Of a DNA stretch of 64,000 nt, positions 1 through 9,664 are shown piece after piece; positions within the stretch are counted from its first letter, which is position 1; every line of letters begins with the position of its first letter. Location of the stretch: assembly GCA_963383645.1 (NCBI GenBank), contig OY726563.1, forward strand, positions 40,599,831 to 40,663,830. The letters run 5' to 3'. The notes beneath the pieces were generated by a model. The model ran no database searches and was not told the DNA's origin. It was given only the letters and a program-made list of their open reading frames with translations. Position numbers and translations under genes: made by a program. Origin of the DNA: Muscardinus avellanarius (lineage: Eukaryota; Chordata; Mammalia; Rodentia; Gliridae).

Positions 1-100
1 ATGACCCAGCTTTGGCTGAGCGCTGGGCAGGAACTCGGCACTCAGGAGCCCCTGGGTTCCACCCCAGTGCCACAAAAAACAAACAAACAAACAAACAAAC
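1..100 (+). repeat. SINE right half at window edge
   Basis: GAGCCCCTGGGTTCCACCCC and AGTGCCAC, followed by a (CAAA)n tail, is the 3' end of a dimeric SINE cut by the window start. Confidence 0.7.
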
Positions 101-240
101 ACTTCTCAGTGTGTGCTGTGTATTTGGTAGAACCCCAGAGTCTCCCCAACTTTTAGAGTTGCTTTCTGGGGAGAAGATTTGCCACTCTTTCCACCATCAT
201 ACCAGAAACAGAATTTGCTTTAAGCAAAAATAATAGAAGA

Positions 241-290
241 AGCTGGGCGTGGTGGTGCAAGCTTGTAATCCCAGGCCACGCCTCTCAGAG
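241..290 (+). repeat. Truncated SINE left half
   Basis: AGCTGGGCGTGGTGGTGCAA and GCTTGTAATCCCAG, then similarity is lost. Confidence 0.65.
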
Positions 291-377
291 AGAAATCAAC
301 TAAGCAGGACTGAGGAGCTCTTAAGATGCAGAGAGGCAAAATGTCATCAGATAAAATAAAATGTCATCCGATGCGGT

Positions 378-832
378 TTTTTTTTTTTTTGTGCTGGGGA
401 TGCAACCCAGGGTATTCTACAGAGCTACACCCCCAACCCTATATTTTATTCTTTATTTTGATTTGTTTTTTTATGTTCTTTTTTTTTTTTTGGTGGTACT
501 GGGGGTGGAACCCAGAGGCTTTCTACCTCCGGGCTATACTCCCAGACCTATTTTATATTTTATTTGGAAACAGGGTCTCACTAAGTTGCCGAGAGCCTCA
601 CTAAGTAGCTGAGGCTGGCTTCGAACCTGCGTGATCCTCCTGTTTCAGCCTCCCAAGCGCAGGGATTACAATGCGCCACCACGCCCCGGCTCTTATTCTT
701 TATTTTGAAACAAGGTCTCACTGAGTTGCAAAGGGCCTCACTAAGTAGTAGCTGAGGCTGTCCACGAACTGTGATCCTCCTGTCTCAGCCTCCCGAATGC
801 TGGGATTACAAGCGTACGCCACCACGCCCCAC
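378..832 (-). repeat. Outer SINE of a nested pair
   Basis: The right half is at 378-461 and the left half resumes at 696-832 (to CACCACGCCCC). It is split by the copy at 462-695; TTCTTTATTTTGA at 449-461 and 696-708 is the duplication. Confidence 0.85.
462..695 (-). repeat. Inner subfamily B SINE
   Basis: GGTGGTACTGGGGGTGGAAC to CACCACGCCCCGGC, inserted in the outer copy with a 13-bp duplication. Confidence 0.88.
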
Positions 833-1029
833 ATCAGATGCATGATCTGTGCAGACTTGCCGAGGAGGTGCACAGGAAGAAGCACTCACACGCTTCAGTC
901 AGCTCCTGAGAGTTTCCTAAGAAGTGCTCAGAGGGGTGGGAAGCCGTGTCAGCTGAAAAGAAAGAGATGTGAAGAAGTGGCAGGGGCAGGCAAGGCTGGT
1001 GACGAAATAGAAATGAGAACATCTATCCT

Positions 1030-1232
1030 AAGCCGGGCGTGGTGGCGCACGCTTGTAATCCCAGTACTTGGGAGGCAGAGGCCTGGGGATCGCGGTTTGC
1101 GGGCAGGCTCAGATACTTAGTGAGGCCCTCTGCAACTTAAACCCTGTTTCAAAATAAAGAATAAAAAATATGGCTGGGGGGTGTGGCTCGGAGGTCGGAT
1201 GACCCTGGGTTCCATCTCCAGCACAAAAATGA

Positions 1233-1272
<40 letters not shown>

Positions 1273-1532
1273 AGCCAGGCGTGGTGGCGCATGCTTATAA
1301 TCCCCGCACTTGAGAGGCTGAGACAGGAGGATCGCACAGGTTCGAAGCCAGCATCAGCTACTTAGTGAGGCTCTCAGCAACTTAGTGAGACCCTGTTTCC
1401 AAATAAAATATAAAATAGGTCTGGGAATAGAGCCCGGAGGTAGAAAGCCTCTGGGTTCCACCCCCAGTACCACCAAAAAAAAAAAAAAAAAAAAAAGAAG
1501 AAGAAGAAAAGAAAAAAGAAAAGAAAAAAGAG

Positions 1533-1564
<32 letters not shown>

Positions 1565-1570
1565 GAAAAC
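1030..1570 (+). repeat. Two plus SINEs with GAAA-rich tails
   Basis: A first copy (1030-1228) has a (GAAA)n tail to 1273. A subfamily B copy (1274-1475) has an A-rich and AAGA-rich tail to 1570 that abuts the HMGB1 pseudogene. Confidence 0.85.
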
Positions 1571-1962
1571 CTAATTCCTTCCTAAAGGGGAGACAAAAAA
1601 GAAGTTCAAGGACCCCAATGCACCTGACGGGCCTCCATCGGCCGCCTTATTGTTGTGTTCTGGGCATCGGCCCCAAATCAAAGGAGAACATCCTGGCCTG
1701 TCCATGGGTGATGCTGCAGGGATCGGGAGATGGGGAAGGACACTGCTGCGGATGCCAAGGGAGCTGCTGAGCTGAAGGAAAAACACCAAGAGGATGCTGC
1801 TGCCAAGCCCGAGCGAACGAAAGCAAACCTGATGTGGCAGGAAAGGGAGGCCTCGAGGCTGAGCAAAGCAAGGGGGACAGGGAAGATGAAGATGAAGAAG
1901 ATGCTGGTAAATAGTTGGTTCTAGTGCAGTCCCCCCACCGCGTACACCACTCACTCCTTTTA
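1571..1962 (+). pseudogene. HMGB1 processed pseudogene: coding remnant and start of 3' UTR
   Basis: CCTAAAGGGGAGACAAAAAA and GAAGTTCAAGGACCCCAATG match the A-box/B-box linker and the B-box start of HMGB1, a chromatin protein. Later blocks AAAGGAGAACATCCTGGCCT and GAGCTGAAGGAAAAACACC match the B box with frame shifts and a short deletion. The acidic tail is cut to a few Glu/Asp codons before a stop near 1917. AGTTGGTTCTAGTGCAGT starts the HMGB1 3' UTR. There are no introns and the 5' end is truncated at about codon 90. Not functional. Confidence 0.88.
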
Positions 1963-2183
1963 TTTTTTATTTTTAAATTTTTTTCAGTACTGGGATGCAA
2001 CCCAAGGACATTCGACCTCAGAGCTACACCCCCTGCCCTATTTTTTATTCTTATTTTGAAACCGGGTCTCACCGAGTTGCAGAGGGCCTCACTAAGTAGC
2101 TGAGGCTGTCCGTGAACCGCGATCCTCCTGTCTCAACTTCCGGAATGCTGGGGTTACAAGCAGGCGCCACCACGCCAGGCTCA
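1963..2183 (-). repeat. SINE in HMGB1 pseudogene 3' UTR, first
   Basis: CAGTACTGGGATGCAACCC to CACCACGCCAGGC, flanked by ACTCACTCCTTTTA at 1949-1962 and 2184-2197. Confidence 0.9.
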
Positions 2184-2197
2184 ACTCACTCCTTTTA

Positions 2198-2411
2198 TTT
2201 ATTTATTTGTTTGTTTGTTTGTTTGTTTAGCAGGTCTGGGGATGGAACCCAGGGGCATTTGACCTCCGAGCTACACCCCCTGCCCTGTTTTTTATTCTTT
2301 ATTTTGAAACAGGACCTCACTAAGTAGCTGAGGCTGCCTGTGAACCACGATCCTCTGGTCTCAGCCTCCCGAATGCTGGATTACAAGCGTGCACCACCAC
2401 GCCCGGCTCAA
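2198..2411 (-). repeat. SINE in HMGB1 pseudogene 3' UTR, second, same target
   Basis: A TTTA/TTTG tail, then GCAGGTCTGGGGATGGAACC to CACCACGCCCGGC. It is flanked by the same ACTCACTCCTTTTA at 2184-2197 and 2412-2425. Confidence 0.9.
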
Positions 2412-2548
2412 ACTCACTCCTTTTAAAGAAAAAAAAATTGAAATGTAAGGCTTTGTAAGATTTGTTTTTAAACTGCGCACTTTTTGTGTATAGTTAACAT
2501 ACTACCGAATGTGTCTTCAGATAGCCCTGTATTGGAGGTACTTTCTTC
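2412..2548 (+). pseudogene. HMGB1 pseudogene, 3' UTR part 2
   Basis: ACTCACTCCTTTTAAAGAAA, TTGAAATGTAAGGCTTTGTA, then AGTTAACATACTACCGAATG and TCAGATAGCCCTGT are the HMGB1 3' UTR in order. It continues the piece that ends at 1962, separated by two SINEs. Confidence 0.88.
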
Positions 2549-2610
2549 CTGTTTTTTTATTGAAGGTGAATTCAACATTTGTATTTTTGCCAAGAATTCA
2601 CAAAACCCAC

Positions 2611-2933
2611 TGTTAGGTTGGGTCCTGCACTCATGTGACTTTGTGTCACATGACCTCTGCAGGGCAAGGGAGGGGCTGAAACCCCCGCAAGAATTGGGCA
2701 TTCCCGCGAGTAAACCCCCATCTCGCGAGATGCATGCCTTTAAAAGGAGAGCCCGCGTCCTCTAGCTTCGGACAGGCGCGCGGGCCCCACAGTGCCTCGC
2801 CCTGATCCCCGGGAGAGCCGTGCCATTAAAACTTTACATGCCACGTGTACCGGACCTCTCTCGTGTTTTTCACACTCCGCCGTACTCACTTATTTTTATT
2901 TTACTCGCATTTAATTTTTTATTTTACTTATCA
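2611..2933 (+). repeat. 5' LTR of copy 1
   Basis: It begins TGTTAGGTTGGG and ends TTACTTATCA. Visible parts are a 9-bp inverted repeat TCATGTGAC/GTCACATGA (2631-2653), the palindrome TCTCGCGAGA (2721-2730), a TATA-like TTTAAAAGG (2739-2747), CACGTG near 2841 and the poly(A) signal ATTAAA at about 2824-2829. Confidence 0.92.
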
Positions 2934-2935
2934 TT

Positions 2936-2951
2936 TGGTGCCGAACCGGGA
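2936..2951 (+). promoter_or_regulatory. Primer-binding-like site, tRNA-Phe type with 2-nt gap
   Basis: TGGTGCCGAACCGGGA starts two bases after the LTR. It equals the tRNA-Phe primer site TGGTGCCGAAACCCGGGA minus one A and one C. Copy 2 has the same variant (51361-51376, minus strand). Confidence 0.75.
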
Positions 2952-3149
2952 GAACTCTTGGGTCCCTCCCCATTTTTTTCATTTTTTTTTTCTGTTTTCT
3001 CTTTTTATTTTTACTCTCTTTTTGAGCCCCGGACTCTCCGACCCGCCAGCAGCTCGACTGTGAGGTCCCACACCAGCGCTCCGCTTGCAGGCGTTGCTCC
3101 CACCACTGCCGCCGCTGCCGCCCCGTAAGCCTTCTTCCCCAGCCCCGCG

Positions 3150-3525
3150 CTCTCCGGGAGAGCCGGCGGCCTTCTTCCCGCCCTGGGCTCTGCTGAGAGT
3201 CCGCGGCCATCTTTCCAGCCCCGAGTTCTGCTGAGAGCTCGCGGCCATCTTTTCGGCCCCGCGCTCTGCTGAGAGCCGGCGGCCTTCTTCCCACCCCAGG
3301 CTCTGCTAAGAGTCCGCGGCCATCTTTCCAGCCCCGAGCTCTGCTGAGAGCTCACGGCCATCTTTCCGGCCCCGCACTCTGCTGAGAGCCGGTGGCCATC
3401 TTTCCGGCCCCAAGCTCTGCTGAGAGTCGGTGGCCATCTTTCTGGCCCCAAGCTCTGCTGAGAGCCAGTGGCCATCTTTTCCCGCCCACGTGCTCTCTTC
3501 CGGAGCGCCGGCGGCCATCTTCCAC
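3150..3525 (+). repeat. 38-bp tandem array with YY1-like cores (copy 1 only)
   Basis: About ten units, each with GCGGCCATCTTTCC or a close variant followed by GCTCTGCTGAGAGC. The spacing is 38 bp (unit cores near 3203, 3241, 3279, 3317, 3355, 3393, 3431, 3469). GGCCATCTT is the YY1 core in reverse. Copy 2 lacks the whole block. Confidence 0.88.
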
Positions 3526-4058
3526 TGCCACCGCGGCCGCGGCCACCACCGCCGGGGCGTGCAGGCTCCACCGGCCGCCAGGCTGCTAGTTCCACCCGCC
3601 CGGAGCCAGGCTCCTTGGGTGATGCTGGCACCTGTTCTACTTGCTGACCTCCTGCACGGGCCAGGACCTCTGCCTGCCACTTGGACCTCCTAAAACCGCC
3701 GTTCCCGCCTGCCCACGCTGCCCGCCGCTGGAATGGGACCGCGCCGCCCGCGGACTGCGCCACGCCGTGCGCCTATGTCTTCTCCGCGCCTGGCGTTGCT
3801 TAGACCCGCCTGCCGGGGCCGCCTGCCTCCTCCATCTAGGTGGCCGCCACTCTGCTAAACAGCCCCCAGCCCGCCAAGTCCAGCCCGCGCTCCAGCTGGT
3901 TCCTCCACTCGGACTCGCGCCCTGGCGCCCTTCACCCTGTGCCCGCCCACCCCCGCTGCCTGGGCCTGGCCATTCCGGTAAGCAGCCACATGGAATTACT
4001 GGGGGGTGGGGTCGCCAGCTTTGGCCCGCCATCTTGGACACGTGGAATCACTGGGGGG

Positions 4059-4498
4059 CCGCCATCTTGGCCCCACCATCTTTAACCCCTCCCACCTCAT
4101 GGCCTCACTGGAGGCCTCTCCATCCTTAACCCCTCCCACCTCATGGCCTCACTGGAGGCCTCGCCATCCTTAACCCCTCCCACCTCATGGCCTCACTGGA
4201 GGCCTCGCCATCCTTAACCCCTCCCACCTCATGGCCTCACTGGAGGCCTCGCCATCCTTAACCCCTCCCACCTCATGGCCTCACTGGAGGCCTCGCCATC
4301 CTTAACCCCTCCCACCTCATGGCCTCACTGGAGGCCTCGCCATCCTTAACCCCTCCCACCTCATGGCCTCACTGGAGGCCTCGCCATCCTTAACCCCTCC
4401 CACCTCATGGCCTCACTGGAGGCCTCGCCATCTTTAACCCCTCCCACCTCATGGCCTCACTGGAGGCCTCACAATCTTTAATCCCTCCCACTTTCCAC
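4059..4498 (+). repeat. 44-bp tandem array, about 9 units
   Basis: The unit contains CCTCACTGGAGGCCTCGCCA and TCCTTAACCCCTCCCACCTC, and CCTCACTGG recurs every 44 bases from 4103 to 4455. It is preceded by perfect YY1 sites GCCGCCATCTTGG (4058-4070) and CCGCCATCTTGG (4027-4038). Copy 2 has about 11 units. Confidence 0.92.
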
Positions 4499-5807
4499 TC
4501 CTAACCAATCCTAGGAGTCGGCGGCCATCTTTCCGGCCCGAGCCAGGCAGCTTGGCACTTGCTCTGCCTGCCAACCACCTGCGTGGGCCAGGACCTCTGC
4601 CTGCCGCTTGGACCTCCTAAAGCACCGTTCCAGCTTGGTTCTCCGGTCACCGCCGGGACCTCTGGCCGGTTTGCCCCACCCACCCCGAGCCAGGCTCACT
4701 GGCGGTGCTCCTCGGAGCCAAGCCTCAGTGTCTGGCGCGTGCCTGGAAGCCCTTTTGTCTCCACGCCGCGGGCCCGGCAAGCCATGCCGCCTGTGCACCC
4801 CCACTGATCCCACCTGTGCCAGTGCCGTCCACACCAGCCACCGGCATCCACGCGCCCCAGCTCCACCACGCTCCCAGCAGCTTCTCAGCGCTTCTGTCGC
4901 AGCCAGCGCTGGCTGGCAACACTTCACTCCGGTAAACTGCCTCCTTCCCTTGGTTAGCGGGTTCCGGACTTGGGTCTTCCGGTCCACTGGGACCCAAAAA
5001 ATCCAAGCGCTTGGTGATCCATTGTCCCATGGTCCACTGGGACCACGCTGTGGATGACCAGGTCATCCTCCGGTTTTGAGAAGGAATGAAGACGTTCTTC
5101 CCTATCTCTTAACCTCTGTTTCCGAACGATTGAGCAGGGAAATCGGGGACGCCCATTTCCTGTTCTTCGTTTCCGCCCGCGAACCAATTATGGGGAGTCG
5201 AACCTTTATACTAGCAGATACCCTGAGAGCCTGTCTGCCTTGATACGAGTTGGGATATAGGTTGCGGTGGCCCAGGAACAGTTAGGAACTTTTCTAAGTG
5301 GTCTGGTATCCCTCCAAATGCTCTCCCCCATCAGCTTCCATTTATTTTCCCGCCAGCTGCCATTTTGTGATGGCGCGTAGTCACTGCCTGGTGATGTCAC
5401 AGTCACCATCTTGGCCTGTGCCAGACTGCAATTTTGCTGGGTGGCCCGCTCGGGCGCGCCCTAGGTGCTGCGGGAAACGCCGGGGCTGGGGCGACACCCT
5501 CTGCCCGTGGGGAGTCTGCGTTGCCATTCTTGCCGGACACCAGCCCCGGGACGCGCTCTTTGTGAGTATAGGTCCGTCACAGCTGACAGAACCTTAACAT
5601 AGCATCTAAGTTTTAATTCCAGAGAGAAACAGGCGGAAATGGAGCATACACTCCGACTTTGCCAAAAAGCAGATCCCTGGTAGCTGCCCTTCCGCTGGCG
5701 GTGGCGGCTCAGCCCCCTGGAGCGCCACCTACGTGTGGAGGACTGCAACAACAACTACCTCCAGGAGCCTGCCTCAAGTGGGGCAAAGCCACGCCTACCA
5801 ATCAGAC

Positions 5808-5834
5808 TGCTCAGCGTGTGGCCAGGAGGGCCAC
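5808..5834 (+). pseudogene. Damaged retroviral gag zinc-knuckle remnant
   Basis: The codons read C-x2-C-G-Q-E-G-H-W, the first three ligands of a C-x2-C-x4-H-x4-C nucleocapsid knuckle of gammaretrovirus type. The fourth ligand is not in frame and the frame soon stops. Copy 2 keeps the same residues (48907-48933, minus). It suggests descent from a coding retrovirus. Confidence 0.5.
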
Positions 5835-6282
5835 TGGAACAGTGCCCTTGGAAAAGGGTGAGCCCCAGGTGCCTCAACACAGGGGGAGCACCTTTCCAGA
5901 CCAGGCCCCGCCGCTGGCCCTACTCAGCCTGGCTGAAGACTGATGGCTCCTGGATCCCTCAACCTCCATCCTCTTTGCCAGCTCAGGGTAGCTCTCCAGG
6001 TACTGAGTAAGCCAGTCTCCTTTTGGTCGCCTGCTCAATCTCATGATTTGTTTTTTTTTCTTTAATAGCCCTTGCCTGTTCAAGCCTCCTCAAGCGCATA
6101 TCACTAAGCTGTCCAGGGTAACCTCCAATTCGCACTGCAGCTATGCACCCACCTGCACCCCCTTCTGGGGGACTGGACTCCCAACTCCTCCCGGCCTGGG
6201 GCCCCTGACAACGCCCCTTGACAGCAGGAAGAAGCTAGAGGGTCCAACGTCATCCATTATCCCTACCATCAAAAGGCCGGAA

Positions 6283-6606
6283 TGTTAAGTTGGGTCCTGC
6301 ACTCATGTGACTTTGTGTCACATGACCTCTGCAGGGCAAGGGAGGGGCTGAAACCCCCGCGAGAATTGGGCATTCCCGCGAGTAAACCCCCATCTCGCGA
6401 GATGCATGCCTTTAAAAGGAGAGCCCGCATCCTCTAGCTTCGGACAGGCCCGCGGGCCCCACGGTGCCTCGCCCTGATCCCCGGGAGAGCCGTGCCATTA
6501 AAACTTTACATGCCACGTGTACCGGACCTCTCTCGTGTTTTTCACACTCCGCCGTATGCACATTATTTTTATTTTACTCGCATTTAATTTTTTATTTTAC
6601 TTATCA
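6283..6606 (+). repeat. 3' LTR of copy 1
   Basis: It begins TGTTAAGTTGGG after a purine-rich AAAAGGCCGGAA and ends TTATCA before the CCCAC duplication. The TCTCGCGAGA palindrome is at 6393-6402. Confidence 0.92.
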
Positions 6607-6626
6607 CCCACATGTTTTCATTTTTA

Positions 6627-6852
6627 TTTTTATGTGGTTTTTTTTTTTTTTTTTTTTGCGGGTCTGGGGTTGGAACCCAGGGGCATTCTACCTCCGAGCT
6701 ACACCCCCCAGTCCTTTTATTGTTTATTTTGAAACAAGGTCTCACTGAGTTGCAGAGGGTCTCACTAAGTAGCTGAGGCTGTCCGCGAACCGCGATCCTC
6801 CAGTCTCAGCCTCCCAAATGCTGGGATTACGAGCGTGCACCAAAACGCGCCG
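6627..6852 (-). repeat. Subfamily A SINE with 16-bp duplication
   Basis: Poly(T) then GCGGGTCTGGGGTTGGAACC. CATGTTTTCATTTTTA flanks at 6611-6626 and 6853-6868. Confidence 0.9.
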
Positions 6853-7004
6853 CATGTTTTCATTTTTAGACAGCTGACTATAAAGCGGCTGTGTCAACCT
6901 TTCCCCAAGCTGATGTTCCCTTCTACTTACGTAATTTCCCATGGATGGTCTTTCTCTGAAACTGGAGCCCTGTTAAATCATTAAATGGAAGTCAGGCATT
7001 TGAT

Positions 7005-7843
7005 TTAATCCCATTAAATGGGATTATACTTGTAATCCCAGTACTTGCTAGGCTGAGACAGGAGGATCATAGGTTCATGTCCAGCCTCAGCTACTTAGGC
7101 CCTTTGCAACTCAGTGAGACCCTGTTTCAAAATAAAGAATAAAAATCAGGGCTGGGGGAGTCGAACGTGGTGACACACGTTATAATCTCAGCATTCGAGA
7201 GGCTAAGACAGGAGGATAGTGGTTTGCAGACAGCCTCAGCTACTTAGTGAGGCCCTTCACAATTCAGTTAGATGCTGTTTCAAAATAAAGAATAAAAAAT
7301 AGGACTGGGGCCAGGAGTGGTGGCGCATGCTTGTAATCCCAGTACTTGGGAGGCTGAGACAGGAGGATTGCGTAGGTTCAAAACAAGCCTCAGCTACTTA
7401 GTGAGGCTCTCAGAAACTTAGTGAGATCCTGTTTCCAAATGAAATACATAATAGGTTGGGAGTGTAGCCTCTGGGTTCCATCCCCAGCACCACACACACA
7501 CACACAAAAATAATAGGACTGGGGGTGTAGCTAGGAGGTAGAATACTCCTGGGTTCCATCTCCAGTACCGAAAAAAAAAAAAAAATAGGGCTGGGGTTGT
7601 AATCCCAATACTTGGGAGGCTGAGGAGAATTTCGGGTTTGTGACCAGCCTCAGCTACTTAATGAGGCCCTACAGAACTTAATGAGACTCTGTTTCTAAAT
7701 AAAGAATAAAAAATAGGGCTGGGTGTAGCTCAGAGGTAGAATGCTCTGGGTTCAATCCCCAGAACTGATAAAAATAAAATAAAATATAAAACAGGCTTGG
7801 GATATAGTTCAGAGGTAGAATGTCCCTGGGTTCAATCCCCAGT

Positions 7844-7885
<42 letters not shown>
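7005..7885 (+). repeat. Cluster of plus SINEs, partly nested, ending in (CA)n
   Basis: Left halves start near 7010 and 7161. A B-like copy at 7312-7507 interrupts the second, whose right half resumes at 7509-7577. Another copy lies at 7587-7775 and a lone right half at 7790-7843. (CA)n fills 7844-7882. The 6869-7004 stretch before it holds nothing I recognise. Confidence 0.8.
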
Positions 7886-8087
7886 CGCACACATACCTCC
7901 CTAAATTCTGTATTCCAAGGAATAAGTATAGAAACTTAGTAACAGTAATGATAATAATAGCATATATTGAGAACTTACAAGGATTTGATCATTTAACCCT
8001 CACTAATAAATTTAATTGCCCTTATGCAAATGTTTCAGATAAGGATAGTGGAGTTTAAATAAGAAAAGTTGCTTACTTCTCTCTTTT

Positions 8088-8302
8088 TTTTCTTTTTTAG
8101 TGGTACTGGGGATGGAACCCAGGGGCATTTGACCTCCGAGCTACACCCCCTGCCCTATTTTTTATACTTTATTTTGAAACCGGGTCTCACTGAGTCGCAG
8201 AGGGCCTCACTAAGTAGCTGAGGCTGTCCGCGAACCGCGATCCTCCTCTGGTCTCAGCCTCCCGAATGCTGGGATTACAAGTGTGCGCCACCACGCCCGG
8301 CT
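8088..8302 (-). repeat. Subfamily A SINE
   Basis: GTGGTACTGGGGATGGAACC to CACCACGCCCGGC. TTGCTTACTTCTCT repeats on both sides. Confidence 0.88.
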
Positions 8303-8304
8303 TG

Positions 8305-8624
8305 CTTACTTCTCTTTTTAAGGGGTAAAAATATTTAAACTTTTATTAGTTCATTGTCATTAAACATCATACTGAGGTATAGCATGATAGGAATATATAC
8401 GCACACACAGTTAGTGGGTGTTCCCCAGATCTCACCCCTCCCTTCCCTTTTATCATTGAGATTGGTATGGATAATTTCCTTTTCTATTTCTATGTGGATC
8501 ATGTTGACAGTGGCATACATTCTCACAGTACTCGGCACCCTCCCTTCCCCTCCCCCCCAACAGTGAGTCTCCGGTTGACCATGCTACAGTCCTGCTTTTA
8601 TACATATTCGGATGTAGCTCCTCA
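8305..8624. other. Possible LINE-derived spacer
   Basis: AT-rich single-copy-like DNA between a SINE and an L1 ORF2 fragment. It may be part of an L1 but I cannot align it. Confidence 0.3.
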
Positions 8625-9192
8625 ATTCACCAACTCAGATGGATCAAAGACTTAGAAATTGGACCAGAGGGCCGGGCATGGCGGCGCGCGCTTGTAATCC
8701 CCGCGCTTGGGAGGCAGAGACAGGAGGATCGCTCAGGTCAGCCAGCCGCACTGGTTTAAGAGAACTTGTTTCTAAATAAAAAAGTATAAAATGGGTCTGG
8801 GAGTGTAGCCCGGAGATGGAAGGGCTTCCAGGAACCCCAGTACCACCAAAAAAAAAAGAAAGAAAGAAAAAGAAATTGGACCAGAGCCTGTGAAGTTATT
8901 AGAGGAGGGCATAGGCTCAACGCTCTAACATACAGGCACAGGCAGTAACTTTCTCAGCAAGACCTCCAAAGCGTGGGAAGTTAAAGAAAGAATTAACAAG
9001 TGGGATGGCATCAAACTAAGAAGTTTCTTCTCGTCACAGGAAACTATCAAGAACCTAAAGTGAAAGCCTACAGATTGGGAGATCTTTACCAGCCACCACT
9101 CTGATAGAGAGCTAATATCCAGAATATACAAAGAGCTCAAAAGACTCTACACTAGTAAAACAAACAACCCAATCAAGAAATGGGCAACTGAA
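8625..9192 (+). mobile_element. L1 ORF2 fragment (C-terminal part), plus strand
   Basis: AGATGGATCAAAGACTTAGA, GGGATGGCATCAAACTAAGA, ATATCCAGAATATACAAAGA and AACCCAATCAAGAAATGGGC match the L1 ORF2 3' region. Stop codons interrupt the frame. A subfamily C SINE splits it at about 8670-8869. Confidence 0.88.
8670..8869 (+). repeat. Subfamily C SINE inside L1
   Basis: GGGCCGGGCATGGCGGCGCG to GGAACCCCAGTACCACC plus tail. AGAAATTGGACCAGAG flanks both ends. Confidence 0.9.
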
Positions 9193-9431
9193 GCCAGGCG
9201 TGGTGGTGCACGCTTGTAATCCCAGCATTTGGGAGGCTGAGACAGGAAAATCTCCATTCACGACAGCTTCAGCTACTTAAGTGAGGCCCTTTGCAACTCA
9301 GCGAGACCCTGTTTCAAAATAAAGAATAAAAGATGGGGCTAGGGGTGTAGCTCGAAAGTAGAATGTCCCTGGTTTCAATTCCCAGCACCGCAAAAATAAA
9401 TAAATAAATACATACATACATACATACACCT
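9193..9431 (+). repeat. Plus SINE, left arm of a head-to-head pair
   Basis: AGCCAGGCGTGGTGGTGCAC to CCCAGCACCGC, with an (ATAA)/(CATA) tail. Confidence 0.85.
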
Positions 9432-9664
9432 GGCTTTTTATTCTTTGTGTGTGTGTGTGTGGTACTAGGGATGGAACCCAGGGGCATTCTACCTCCGAGT
9501 TATACCTTCAGCCCTATTTTTTATTCTTTATTTTGAAACAGGGTCTCCCTGAGGTGCAGAGAGCTTCACTAAGTAGCTGAGGCTGGCCGCGAACTTGTAC
9601 GATCCTCCTGTCTCAGCCTCCCAAGTGCTGGGATTACAAGCGTGCGCCACCACGCCTGGTGTCA
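9432..9664 (-). repeat. Minus SINE, right arm of the pair
   Basis: A (TG)n-containing tail, then GGTACTAGGGATGGAACCC to CACCACGCCTGG. Confidence 0.85.

Larger units (their letters stand above)
2611..6606 (+). mobile_element. Non-autonomous LTR retrotransposon (ERV-like), copy 1, complete
   Basis: Two 323-324 bp LTRs (TG...CA) bound a 3.35 kb internal region. The 5-bp duplication CCCAC flanks it (2606-2610 and 6607-6611). A primer-binding-like site follows the left LTR. The interior has no open frame resembling intact gag, pol or env. It holds two tandem arrays and a damaged zinc-knuckle-like codon run. The longest frames are stop-poor by GC content only. The element must have been mobilised by proteins in trans. 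A second copy lies at 48135-51702 on the other strand. The two LTRs here differ at roughly nine positions. Confidence 0.9.

Noticed and set aside
3011..3763. 250-codon minus-strand open frame in ERV copy 1
   Set aside because: It lies across the GC-rich 38-bp array, the repeat itself explains the repetitive protein, and copy 2 does not have it. No viral domain is visible.
7842..7882. Regular repeats as a CRISPR array
   Set aside because: This and similar tracts are (CA)n microsatellites in mammalian DNA; there are no spacers between palindromic repeats.
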